In this document: one piece after another, positions 26,151-38,800 of the stretch | Layout: each line of letters opens with the position of its first letter | Numbering within the stretch: the stretch's first letter is position 1 | Source of the DNA: Glandiceps talaboti | Taxonomy: Eukaryota; Hemichordata; Enteropneusta; Spengelidae | DNA length: 64,000 nucleotides | Assembly: GCF_964340395.1 (NCBI RefSeq) | Contig: NC_135552.1 | Coordinates: forward strand, 23,219,181-23,283,180 | Direction: 5' to 3' | Translations under genes and position numbers: made by a program | The notes under the pieces: generated by a model | The model's input: the letters and a program-made list of their open reading frames with translations, nothing else | Database searches by the model: none | Told to the model about the DNA's origin: nothing

Positions 26151-28059
26151 AATGTCACAAGTCACTATAGTATAATAAACTACTACTACAATAGGTGAAT
26201 AAAGGGAACTCTGGATGCTGTAACATTACGTTATTACTAACTTACATGTTGACCCCCTATATCATCACTTTTGACTTCTATTATAGGCTTAGCACAATGA
26301 TATGTTTTAACAAACAGACAATGTCTTTGTCTAAGGACAATGGTTTCATTAACTTTTGAATCAACAGACTGTAAGAAAATGCCAGCAGGCTATCATCAGT
26401 GCATTGTCTGAAGGTTATGTTCATGAGTATGTAAAATGTACCTGGGTTCACCAGGTACTCATTTGGGGTTCCCTACCAAATAATCGTAACGTAAAAGTTA
26501 CAAGGAAATTTATTCAAGTTTTAATAGATTACCCTTCTTTGGTTATTTATCTATTTATTTATTCATTCATTTATTCACCATATCTATTTACTGCATCCAA
26601 TTTGGATCAGGGGTTCACTCAGTATGTCAGAGAAATTTTGTTCCTGGGGTTCTAAGGTTATTGCAAGTGGGTTCTCTAAGTCACTAAAACCTTAGCAAAG
26701 ACACTGTTAAAATTACCCCATGGCAGTTATTACTATTTAGTCAAAGAAAGTTACAATAGAACAGTTTACATTTCAATAAATATATCAATATTAAAATTTG
26801 CTCTGATAACTTGTGACAACTTGTGACCAAAAAATATCCTCTGGTATGTTCAAAGATAAACTTAATTTGTCACAGTTCAAAACCTAGTTAGTTCATTTCT
26901 GCTCTCTAATACTATATTAATTTTACAACATATAATATTAGTTACCAAGGATATATGTATACTCAGAAAGTACCTGCTGGTGGAAAGCTTTGATCTAATT
27001 TTCAACACCCATCTCAATGGGACACACTTATCATACATCTTCACATACAATGGACAGGCAAAATGTTCTAAGCTCCTTCACTCCTGTGGCTACTTGCAGA
27101 GTGTAGTGTTTAATGTAATCGTGATTATCGTCCTTATATGAAAATACTACAACACACAGTCACTGCAAAGGTGCCATAGTGATGGATGACAGCATAACTT
27201 TCAATGTGCTCTGAATGAACTACTAACTAAGGCATTGTTGACTTCTCATTGAAGGGTATGATACATTGACTCAGATTAAATGAAATAAAAGCACTATTTT
27301 GACCTAAATTTTCTGTTCCAGATTGGATAAATAATGACGTGAGTTCATTCTACTTTACCCTGTTCAATAAATTTTTACAATTTTGACCTCATTTTCATAC
27401 TGTTGAGTTAATGTAATAAACTGTTTTTAGATGACAGTGAAATATTTCCAAGATTTTCCACCCACCTAAAAGTACCCAAATTCTATTTGACATTTGACGG
27501 TATAGATCCAATCAATACCAACAGGTCAACTGAGGGAAAAAGTCAATACCTCCCATCAGGAAAGTGTTCTGGAATGGCTGTTTCTGGCATGTTTCCATGG
27601 CAACAGATTGATTCATTTTACACACAGCTCAAAATTGACAGAAACAAAATACACTTAATCAAAATACTTTCAATATTAAAATACCTAGCTGTAACAAAAT
27701 ATTTGGTTATTATGAAATGTTAATGGTGATACCATACCATAAATTTGTTTTCAACATTACTGGCTTGGCATTGAGTTGAATTACAATACATGTAAATGTC
27801 CTATTTGGCAAATGGCCATTTCCTATAGCCTAATAGCTCATAATTTGACAACTCCTGACATGGCACTATACAGCAAGAAAAAATAAATCAATAAATCTGT
27901 CTCAACTGCGAAATTGTTCTACATCTTGAATCTGAATTGTAGTTTTTGATGTATTAAATTCTGAGTATACATGTAAAATGAGATCCAAACAACCCAACAG
28001 TGATTTGAAAATATTATACTGTATATGAATAACCATCACAAAAATTCATGTACATGTAA

Positions 28060-28277
28060 TAGGGTGGCTGGGAAAGGATTACTTCACAAATTGCCATCTG
28101 TCTTTGGAACAAATTGCCACTGGAGCTTCCACAGACACCCACAGTCAATGCCTTCAGGAAGAACCTTAAAACATACTTGTTTGCGAAAGTTTTCAATATA
28201 TAACTGTACAGCGCCTTTGAACTCTACTTCATATTGGATACAGCAGCTCTATAAATATTTTGATTGATTGATTGATC
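28060..28277 (+). mobile_element. LINE 3' end (CR1/L2-like), truncated
   Basis: From 28105 the plus strand reads WNKLPLELPQTPTVNAF then RKNLKTYLFAK before a stop, the pattern W-N-x-L-P ... T-x-x-x-F-[KR]-x-x-L-K-T-x-L-F that ends the reverse transcriptase of many CR1/L2-type non-LTR retrotransposons. It is followed by a short 3' tail with ACAGCGCC and CTCTATAAATATTTTGAT, typical of such tails, and a (TGAT)n microsatellite ending at 28276. Only the last part of the element is present, so it is a 5'-truncated dead copy. Confidence 0.7.
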
Positions 28278-30206
28278 TATTTTAAGAATTCAACCCTACT
28301 TTTTGTTGACATTTTCAGAAAAAATCTCAGACTTAACATTTCAGAATTTTCGCCCTTTTACAGCCCTTTACTATTAGTATTACACTATTGGGTAGAATAC
28401 AGGGACTGTACATGTCAAAATGTTACAGAAAGGACAGCTACATGTAACAAATGATCCATGCATACAATACAATACAATAGAGTAAATGACCTCGTCTGAC
28501 CTTGTGAAGGTATTTGGCACAAACAGTGACCCAATGAGTAACATCTGTCTCACACAACAATGTTAGCAGTTTCTATATATACTATATTACACTTATGCAT
28601 GCATGGTACATGTTTGTATGTGTATGGATAACATCACTATGATGTGAATTACTAACTAACTAGAGTTCAAAGAAAATTTGTTCATGATATTTATGACCAT
28701 AAAAATATAACACACCAGAATCATTTGAAGTAAAAACTACAGTAACACTGTCAATTATGATTTAAACAATCGTAGAGTGTAAGAGTTAGGACAAAACTAC
28801 ATGTTTGAACTCCATTTACCACACTATGTACAGCCAATGAAATGTAGGAAAGTAGTGTTTCTTTGGCGCTTCACATCACATGATGTCTAGAAATAGATTT
28901 TTGGCTAGTATTCAGACAAACAGCATGGTCTCTCAGCTAAGTTACAACCACTGCAGTACATTTAACATTAGAAAACTATCCATACTACCCTGTCCTTCAG
29001 AATTGAAATTCTTGTGGACATCTACACAGGAATAAATGCTGTCCTGTTCTACAGAAAGGGAGGAAATGAAATATAGAGTACAATTCTACTATATAGGTAT
29101 ACATGCACTATTATGTGACAGTTTTGTGATTGAATTTTCTCATGACCTCTTGTGACCCTGAACTTTTGGCTCTGTATACAAAGCTAAGATGTCATATTTA
29201 CTTGTACTGCCAAATATTGAATAACTTAATTTATATACAATGTACAATATTAAGATGCAAAACCACACCTCCTTAAAACTGGGTATACATGTTAGAACAC
29301 ATACCAAATAACTAGATATGGTAATAAAGTCTGAAAATTTGTCTCAATGGGTAAAATGACAATTGAGTTCTCCTTACATGACCTTTGATTTTTGACCTGA
29401 GGATCATGCATCTCGAGAGTCCCAAGTCAAGGATGATGTAGATAACAACAAGGGCTTGTTATAATTAAGTATTTATAATCATCATGCTAAATGCTGCATT
29501 AGTAATAGTATTCTTCATCCTATGTCATTATTTATAATCAGTATTATACTATAATAGTACTTTAATGGTACTTGCCCTTCTGGCAACCTTTAGGAATATT
29601 ATTTGCAAATGATCCCAAGAAGGAAATTGAATAAAATGTTATTGAACCGACTATACAATGCCTATTACCAGTTCACCAAAATATACATATTTTTATATAC
29701 TGGTAGTCATACCAGATGGTTTATTATATCCATATTTTCCACTTATGAATACAATGGAATATTTTTGACAGTTCTGTAATTACTTGTAAACTAAACAAGA
29801 TTCTTTAACAATTGGGGTCTTATTATTTGACATCAATAGAGTCGTCACATTTCAGGAAATTATGAAAGTGTACATGTTAAATAGAATTATTTGGCATACT
29901 GTATATGATCAAATTGAATTTATCAACCAGCCACACATGAAATTACAATTCTATAAATGGCATACTGGAATTATGTAGGAAAAGACCTTGATATTATTAA
30001 AACATATTGGAGATATACAAACTTTATAAATAATGATATTAGGATATACATTATTTTCATTTTACACCAAACCTATGTTGTACCTCAAAGTGTTATTTCT
30101 ACACATGAATACATAAAAGTCACTGATGTGTGCAATATTACATAGCACTCTATTGTGTGATAGCAGTGGACCTGTATTTATAATAAGTCTTTTAAAAAAA
30201 CACAAC

Positions 30207-30492
30207 TGTGTGTTTCCTATAGCCTCAGAAAGTAGGGTAGGTAGGTCAGGATTTTATTTTACTTTACTTTTTTTTAAACACAAAAAAACAAACAAAATGT
30301 CAGTAAGAAGAACCCTCCTGTGATAATTTGATGAAATACAATATATGAGGCCGCCATCAATGGGAAAGAAAACAGACAAACATGGAGGTCAAGAAGACAA
30401 AGAACTAATTATCTTTTATTTTTAATTTTGAAAAAAAAAATGTTTCGGGTTGGTAGTTTAAACCAGGATCAGCTGAGTTATTGGAAACACAG
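30207..30492. mobile_element. MITE-like element, family A
   Basis: The left end TGTGTGTTTCCTATAGCCTC and the right end GAGTTATTGGAAACACAGG are approximate inverse copies. Internal blocks GTAGGGTAGGTAGGTCAGG, TGATAATTTGATGAAATA and GGGAAAGAAAACAG are shared in order with 44603-44928. Confidence 0.65.
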
Positions 30493-30724
30493 GTTTTTTT
30501 ATTATTTTGCCTAAAATCTAAAATATGAAGACCAGGCACTACATCATTAAGCCGGGTTACTTATCGTAAAACAAAAACTAAATTGAGAACTATAACAATC
30601 AACAATTACATTAAATGTTAATAATGCCATAATATGAAAAGAGCAAAAGCCAGTTACAGTGTATAGAGAGTTGAGTTTTGTTGAGACCATTCAATGTTTT
30701 TTATTGTCATGATGTAATTCTTAC

Positions 30725-30845
30725 CTTATCTGTGTCATCTTCTATTCCTACATCCATCTTCTGGTAAGCCATGGCTGATTATCAGACTCAAATTCTGTAG
30801 TAACTTCAGTAAAACTCTCTGTCTGTTGGAGTCTAAAGGTGCTGT
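30725..30845 (-). CDS. candidate first coding exon (MAYQKMDVGIEDDTDK)
   Basis: On the minus strand an acceptor (ATAACTTGCAG) at 30846 is followed by 73 nt of 5'UTR. An ATG in good context (AATCAGCCATGG, A at 30772) then opens 16 codons, MAYQKMDVGIEDDTDK, and the exon ends with a phase-0 donor AAG|GTAAGA. The upstream non-coding exon probably ends at 32346, where the minus strand has a strong donor (AAATCG|GTAAGC). The N-terminus is acidic, without a signal peptide. I do not recognise the family. The next exon must lie to the left in phase 0. The exon at 17429 does not fit as a direct continuation, because its acceptor frame would hit a stop. Confidence 0.5.
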
Positions 30846-32345
30846 CTGCAAGTTATATGCAAGTTGAAATCTGTATAAAGGTAAATTTTGCCACATTCAG
30901 ACAAGAATTGGAGATAGTAATTTTTTTTTATTTTTGGTGTTGATAACAATGATATGGTTGCTAATAAACTTTGAAATTTGAAGGGGAACCTTACAAGAGT
31001 CTTATGTCCTAATTTATATAAAAATGTACAATATCAGATTATATGGGGTGAAATATTAATGTCAGAAATCCTCTTTTGAATGTAATAGTCTATTCTAAAA
31101 ACCCATCAATTCAGTGTCAAAGCCCACAGAAAAGAAATGCCCCAGTATTTCTTGCCCCACCCCCATCACCCCATCCCCACCACCTTTCTACACACAAAAA
31201 GAAACTAGCAAGGTTATATGAAGGGTAACCAGGTAATGCTTGAGATATGTGATTGATTGCTTACTAATTTACAACAGAAAAAGGAAAATGATGTGAAATA
31301 TGATATATGAAACTGCAAGTGTCAATAACTTGAAGGAAAACAGAGAAAGAAAAATTACATTTCCTATACTAAAGCAGGGACGTATAAACAAAGGGATTGG
31401 AAGTTTACATGTACGTCTATACGTTCCTGAGGCCTGACTACTTACAGTCATTTACAGTAATGATAAAAGCCGACTTTCTTCTTTTGAGCAGAAAAAAATG
31501 CGAAGTCACGAATTTTTTCGCAAAATCTCAAGCAAAAGCCTAGATTTATTGATTTGGTGAAAGAATCTATGGCTACTAACGATCATCTGAAAGTATATGA
31601 TCAGAGATTACCAAACTTAATAGTAGCTGTCATTTTTTTCAAGCGTCAAACTCAAACAGTCATGTTTTGAGTTCTTATCATGGACATTTATCTATACGTA
31701 CGTACGTGTACGTGCAGCTCATTTGTTGTTATTGTGTGACCTGAATCCGCGTACTTTACGAGCTTACTGATTAGTTCGTCTGGTCACATCACAAAGTTTT
31801 ATAGTACACTTCTACTTACAAATGTAATGTGCTGTCCTCACAGACAAATTGTTATCAAGTAAAATCCATTATAACCCTACCCCTTTGCAAATTTCACGAA
31901 ACTTTAAACAGTTGAAAACAAAAATTGTGTTCTGAAACCTCGTAAAAGGTCACTGACCCTCAGTCACTCATGGAACAGAACTAATATCAGGAAAACATTC
32001 ATCACAGGAATTGCCAATTGAAATACTCATTAAATATTTATCATTCCGGCATCATAAATATTTTGATGTGCCGGTCGATAATTTATAGCCGAATTAAATA
32101 TATTCATAAACTACAGAATGTTCTTGCATGGAAATTGGAATACCTCCATGGTTTGGGACGATTTGACTCCTCTCTAATTTCTATAAATTCTAAAACTTTC
32201 AATCAATTCGCACAATTTTCCGGCCAGACTTTTTCAATAGAAAAACTCAGACGATTACAATGTAGCAATGGGCACACTAGATGGTAACTTTCCATTTCTG
32301 TCACAGACCACCAAGTAAACAGTGTAAAAATTACGAGGTGCTTAC

Positions 32346-32640
32346 CGATTTCTGTAGTGAGCGTCTACCCCGGGCACTCAGTGTGCTAGCGTCCACGAAA
32401 ACACAACCGAGTCTGTGGAAAATTGAAAGTAACAATCCGCTCTGGAAAACTTGGTGTACCTCCGTGTGCCCGCAGACTTTCTCTCACAAAAGTGAGTTTT
32501 AAAACCGACGAAGCTGAATAGTAACCCTCCTGACAAGCGTATCGTCCTAGTACAATGAGATCGCTCGATCAGCACAACAATCGTCACACTCGTATCGTGC
32601 CGCGAGTAAACGTACAAGCGAAGCAGTAGACGCGTCTGCG
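32346..32640 (-). other. putative first non-coding exon of the minus-strand gene
   Basis: The minus strand has a strong donor CAGAAATCG|GTAAGCACC with the exon on its right side, in a region richer in CpG than the rest of the window. This would join to the acceptor at 30846 across a 1.5-kb intron. The right limit (start of transcription) is a guess. An open frame of 79 codons here is probably incidental. Confidence 0.35.
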
Positions 32641-33012
32641 AGGACAGAGGCAGGCGGACAGCTAATTCACTCCCTAACTTAACAAAGAATAACCATAGTA
32701 ATGAAAATTACCTGTTCTTCGGCGAGCGTCTAATGATAAAAAATAATTAAAATACTACATTATGTATACTTTAAACCAAACAAAGTATATCGCATATGTA
32801 TTTTATGAGTCGTGTGGTTTTGATTCGAAGAAGACCATCACTTGAAAGCACTCTTTTCCCATCAAGATGAGGGTTCGTATAGTCAAATTGTACCGCGAGA
32901 TGGCGCTAAACTCATTGCCTTTACGTACATTTACACAAACGTTGCTTGGGAGGAGTGCAGTTACGTTACGTCCTTGACAGGCTATATATGACCTTGTGTA
33001 ACCAGCTGACAA
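32641..33012. promoter_or_regulatory. putative divergent promoter region
   Basis: This interval separates a minus-strand donor (32346) from a plus-strand donor (33090). CpG dinucleotides cluster from about 32340 to 33150 and are rare elsewhere. A TATATA box lies at 32983-32988 on the plus strand, about 30 bp before the proposed start of the plus-strand exon. No transcript evidence is available. Confidence 0.4.
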
Positions 33013-33090
33013 CTCTTCTACTCTGTTGCAAGGTAGTAGACTGACAGAAAGAGTGTCGTGAGCGATCAATGCTAAACTCTTCAGAAATCG
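33013..33090 (+). other. ABCB6: putative 5'UTR exon 1 of ABCB6
   Basis: The plus strand has a TATATA box at 32983-32988 and a strong donor TCAGAAATCG|GTAAGTTG after 33090. The coding exon of ABCB6 is preceded by a splice acceptor at 35773, so a non-coding first exon must exist upstream, and this is the best candidate I see. The start position is inferred only from the TATA spacing. The gap would be an intron of about 2.7 kb. Confidence 0.35.
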
Positions 33091-35773
33091 GTAAGTTGTC
33101 TGGCTCACGACTGTATGTAAGTGAGTGTAAGTTGCGTAACGCGACATGCAGACAGTTTTGTGACATAAAATTGCCATTTCATTTTCAGTGACTTTATCAT
33201 TAATTAGTACATCGTGACTGCCCTTAGTGTACTTTGACATTTTCAAGAAACCATAGCATATATTTTGATGAGTATTACCTCCTTCATAAAGTGTGTCGTG
33301 ATATTGAGTCAGTCTTGTTGGCTTGACGACTTGAGCATGGGCTGTATCAATACGAGATGTGTATCTATAATGCTAAGAGGTTTGACACGTCTGATCTTGG
33401 AGAGGGAAGATGTGTCGAACCTCGTAGCATATCCATCCGGAGCTACAATGTCAATACCATCATGCCATCAATCGTTTATCACAAAATTACAATATACCGG
33501 AATCATATACCATGGATGTATTTAAGGGAGTGCATATACATAATGTATAAGTGCGGTACACTCAATCATGGTTATAAGATATATAGTAGTATTGCCTAGT
33601 TACCGCACAAGTCGTACTTTTTGTGAACGCCAAAGATTGTACCAATTATGCAGAAGACCAAGAAAATATTCCCCAACATCTTTTCTTACTATCACATGTA
33701 ATATCATAACAATCTCTCAAGTACGTTAATAAATACTTCGTATGAAATTTATTTTTGCTTCAGTTTGAAAATGCTACTACTGTATATCATTACACCAAGG
33801 AAAGTTTGGTTTATTTAGTAAACACTATAGTAATATATACTATATAAATATTAAATGACATTTTGATGAGTCATTACTTTTGTGCCTGTTTGATATTTCC
33901 ATATGTCTTGCTCTATATTTTCATATGACTTAGGGGAAGTTACTCTATAGTTAGCAATGTGTAAAGTAGACACAAACAAATAAACAAAAAAGATGTGTTT
34001 ATTTCTGTGATTCTAGTTCCAATTTATCATACAATTAAATAATCAAGTGGTAATGAAGACAACAAAAAATGACTAGTCATGGTGTATTTATAATCTAAAC
34101 CATATACAAACAATGTAGGTCACATAATTGTATAGATTTACAACAGCATACTACACTAGTGTGTGTTGTTGCCACTACTCCTGCTCACAATGACTATGTA
34201 CTTTTTCATATTTACTCACAGCCTCACCCTTTGAAAAATCTTTTACTTGTTTGATTTGAATAGTTTTAATACATCTTCAGAGGATAAATATTTGTGTAAT
34301 TTGCACACAACAAAATAGTACATTGTTATAGTAATTTCAAGTTTTTAAGTGTTTTTTTTTTCCAAATTAGTTAAACCAGTACTCTACAGCAACCTAACTA
34401 GTATTTTGTATCTAACTAAATGGACTTTAGTCCTAGCATGATAAATGAAAGATTATTCCTGGTTGATATATATAGAACATTGTACATGTTTACCCAGGTG
34501 ATCATAGCTATAAGGGTCATACATGCCATTCACATGGCTAAGGTAAGTGCCGTACTCATGAGACAAAGTATTGTGATACACTATCATCATACAGGCCACA
34601 TACTTTATTGATAAAACCGTCATATAGGTATGTATTTTGTACCACTTCAAGTGTATATGAGGTAATGAGTTCCTTCTGGTAAATATGACTCTGAGCACCT
34701 CCACTGTATTGTTTGGTCTTACTGGACTGTGTTACTCTACATGGAAATGTCAGATCATATATTTGTTCAGACACAGACCCTGCGATGTCCAGGTTCTGGT
34801 CAGATTCAGGTCACCAATCATAGAGATGTTGTAGCATAAGTTCAGAACCATGTTTACTATTTGTAAATAATGGTTGGTCTTGTCTTACAAGAAGGAGTCA
34901 TAGGACTGGATTATATTAGCATATTGACATTTACCTAACTGTAAACATTGACACTATATACCTGTCATTGTTGTGAGTTGAGGACACTGACATGCTGTAA
35001 ATGTACTTTTGATGATGTAATGTCAGCCATGAATAATTCATACTTCAATTTGTGATACTCATTTGAAATCACAGCCACTGTAACCATGGTACCAGGTAAA
35101 TGTCAGTAATGCTGGTATGACATATATTGAAGTGGACTTTGACAAAAGAAACATACATTGATATTATATTTATACACATTGTCTATTATTAGTAACATTA
35201 ACCAGTTGAAGACTATTGACTAGAACTGTTATTATAAGATGTATAAGATTACTGCAATCAAAATATCAAACAGTTTATGTTTATCAATATTGAAAAATAA
35301 TTCTGTATGGTTGTAAAATGGACAACTTCTTGTAACATTATGTTCATATCTGATTTGATTGCATATTATTCTTGTATTATTTAGAATATTTAAGAATATT
35401 TAGCAAAGTTTTTGGAATTGAATGTTGAAATTTTCACCATGAGGCAATAAATTTACCAAATGTAGAACATAGTTTAATACTTCATCACTGAATGTGTTTC
35501 TGAGTGTACTCATGATGAGTCAGCAGTTTTCAGTATACTAATACTAGTAAAAGTGCTAAATGTCATTATTACATTTCAACTCAAGAAATCAATCAAGAAA
35601 TCAATCAATCAATCAATCAGAAAGAATTTATAAAGGCTTATAGAGGGTTAGAAAGATGTGTTATTATTACATGTACCTTGTCATCATTGTTTTTAGCACT
35701 GTCACTGATGACTGGCGATTTTTGTCATAATGTGTTACTATGTGTAATTGATACTTCACTTTCTTTGTTGCAG
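33091..35773 (+). other. ABCB6: putative first intron of ABCB6
   Basis: AT-rich sequence without supported exons. A (TCAA)n run lies at 35585-35619 beside AGAAAGAATTTATAAAGGC. In the reverse complement this looks like a LINE tail ending in a TTGA microsatellite. Confidence 0.35.
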
Positions 35774-35870
35774 ATACAGTGACAGGACACACTCAGTGCA
35801 CAATTCTTCAACTTTGAAAAACCATCTTGATTTTTAGTTCTTGGATAACTGAAATCAAGACATAATCACC
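35774..35870 (+). other. ABCB6: ABCB6 5'UTR part of exon 2
   Basis: The acceptor TTTCTTTGTTGCAG ends at 35773 and 97 nt lead to the start codon in context AATCACCATGGC, a strong Kozak match. It shows that the 5' leader is spliced. Confidence 0.65.
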
Positions 35871-38800
35871 ATGGCTGTGGATTCATCATACTGTCCTGCC
35901 AATACCAGCCTGTCTGATGTTTGGATTCAGAATGGTATATCTCACTGTTTCCTAGATACCCTTGTTGGTTCTTTGTTGCTAGGATTTATCATCATCTTTG
36001 GAGGAGCACAGTTACTAGTTTACAGAAAGAGATCTATCCCATTAGATCCACAATTTCGTCGCAAACCGTGCTGGTACGGTCTACAGGTTATGCTGACTCT
36101 GATGATAGCGTTACAGTATGTGCTCCGAATCGTACTTTTGTATACTGTTATCGGGGATCCACTTTATGTTTATCAGATTGTAACGACCGTCTTTTTTATC
36201 GTAACATGGCTGTTTTCGTTAGCTGTCTTAAGAATTGAAAATAAGTTTGCAATACTGAACTCACGCACTATTGGGCATGGCACAATATTGATGATTTTCT
36301 GGGCACTGGGTCTACTTGGTGATATTCCAGCCTTTGCATCATGGAATAGTCCGTTGTGGTGGTGGCATTTGAATTCACAGAGGGACAGCATAGAATTTGG
36401 TCTGTGGGTGACACGATTTGTCTGTGCTGTTGGAATATTTATGCTGGGACTGAGAGCACCAGGATTACCTAAGAAAGATTACTTGATGTTGATAAATGAA
36501 GACAGAGATCCAGAACAGTCTAAGGTACCTACCTGAATGCTACTTGTATATATGTATGTTAATACAAATCTAGGTGTACATGTGTGAAGCCAAAAGTGTC
36601 GTCTCTCACTTTATCTCACTTCTTCTAGCTAACATGATTTCTATGTGCTTTGATAATGAACACTCATCCAGATTTGCAATAGGTGTATTGTTGAATACAC
36701 CCATAATCAGAAGTCAACTTTTTCACGTATTGAATTATGCCGTGTCTAATATTTTGTAAAGGGTTTCAAAGGGGCATAATCCCGATCTAATGCTTTTCTA
36801 TGTTGTTTTTGTTTGGAGCTACTACTCTGGCATTTGAGGTCTCGATTTACAGATAAATACGGACTGAAACTATTATTACAACATGTTGATATAATAAGCT
36901 ATTGAATGGACGTTGACTGGACAACACAAAAAGCAACTTGCAACAGATTCCAATGTGTCTGATTCTTTGCAACATATCTGCCCACATTGCAAGGCCCTAA
37001 GATTATGTGTGTACACACAGCAATTAGTTGCAGTGGATGTGACGAACTGCTTTGTGTATCTTGGCCTTCAGATCTAAACCCACCATTTCGTTTATATTGA
37101 CAGCCTTTATTAGACGATCATGACCAAAGTCGACCAGCTGAATACCAGAGTATTACTATACAAGAAGGATCAGCATGGACGGGATTTGTTAAGAAAAGTA
37201 AACTCATGTGGCCATATCTGTGGCCAAGAGGACATCCCGGTTTACAATTACTAGTGGTTATTTGTTTTTTAATTCTTGGAGCAAACAGAGGAATCAACGT
37301 ACTTGTACCGTTATACTATAAGTATATAGGTAAGTGTTGGTCACGTAGACATGATATAGTTTGCTAGACATCACTCTACATTATATGGTTAGAGTTGTAA
37401 ACAAGGGGAAAATGTTGTAAACTTGATGTACATGTACATGGTGGGGAAGTTTACTCAATTTTTGCCATATAACAAAAAGGATGTATATTCATTCGATATA
37501 ATATTGAATTTTAATGAGATAGTAGAATTTAGAAAGTCTTAACAGTAATTGTAATTTGATGTTATTTGAAAGGAAAATGGACATTAACAAGTAACAGTGG
37601 GAGAAAAATTATAAACTTGTACATTTTATTTATTACTACCGTCAACACAATGAAATTTGATATACTTGAATGTGTATTTATAATATTCATTTAATATTTT
37701 TTTTGGAAAATACTTGATAGGTAAAAATACAAAATAGCAAATCATCAACTGATACAACGTTGTCGGTGGTCTTGTACAGGATTACAAATTTAATCAAACC
37801 CAGATTGAGACTTGGACCCCAAATGTAGTGGTTAGGGGCAATGGATTTACCTTTGTAATGCTGAAAGTAAGAAGAAGGTCATTCAGTTTGTCTATCGAAC
37901 AACACAGGTTTTCCCCTGAACACTATGCACTAACACTGAATCCATAAGGGATGACCCTCACTTGACATCTTGCAAGATAAGCATTGATATGCATTAAGAA
38001 CATCATTTATAAGTATTAAATTAAATAAAGATTATTAATATTATAATTACCCTGGAAAAATTTCACATTTTATTGTTATGTTTGTATTATTACAGTTGAT
38101 GCCTTGACACCACATGCTTCAGTAGATCTAACAGACCATGTAGTAAATGGTAATGGTACTACATCTACTCCACCTCACACTGGACTTGTATATCCTGTCA
38201 GAGATATCTTGATCTATGTAGCTCTCAAATTCCTGCAAGGAGGACTAGGTGTTGGTAAGTCTAATGTTTCCTGTATTCTATTCCATGACTCTGTCTTTCC
38301 CTTTTTCTGGGTGCTTTTCCTTTCCACCTTTCCCACTGGATAGTGTATGATTTCATTTGCCATGTTGACGAATGATTACTTTCATACTTTTATTTCAGGC
38401 AGCATTGGTATACTCAATAATATCCGCACCTTTTTATGGATCAAAGTCCAGCAGTATACAAGTAGAACTATACAGATATTACTCTTTTCACATCTTCACG
38501 GGTAAGAAGCACTGTAATAGATATACCCTACTCTCTTCTGGCCTGGTCAGTTCAGTTTCAATTTACCTCTGTATTAAATAGCGCCCTCACAGACAACACT
38601 TGGATGTTGTCTCACAGCTAGACACCCTGTAATGCTTGGTGAATATCTCAATAATCTGACCCCAAAGTTGTAAGTATTGGTATAATATTAATACAAGACA
38701 AATGTGTCAAACATTGGTAATCAAAAGTAGCATTTCTTCAGTATACCACTTTTGGGTGCCTGTTAAGTAAGTTTGTATATATTTAACACAAGAGGGCAGT

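Larger units (their letters stand above)
17515..30724. other. long stretch without supported exons, repeat-rich
   Basis: About 13 kb in which no exon could be supported on either strand. It holds GGAT-type and 76-bp tandem repeats (19 kb), a MITE-like copy (21 kb), a large inverted repeat (23.9-24.9 kb), a Harbinger-like MITE (25.7 kb), a LINE 3' end (28 kb) and another MITE copy (30.2 kb). A relatively CpG-rich patch at about 21430-21530 stands out, but I cannot assign it. If the two flanking minus-strand exons belong to one gene, this is one intron. Confidence 0.45.

Noticed and set aside
26935-27150. Stop-to-stop plus-strand reading of about 65 codons near 27.0 kb
   Set aside because: No start codon, no splice sites in frame, no family recognised.
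32803-33246. Minus-strand frame of 147 codons
   Set aside because: It overlaps the proposed promoter and first exon of ABCB6, shows no known domain, and composition looks non-coding.
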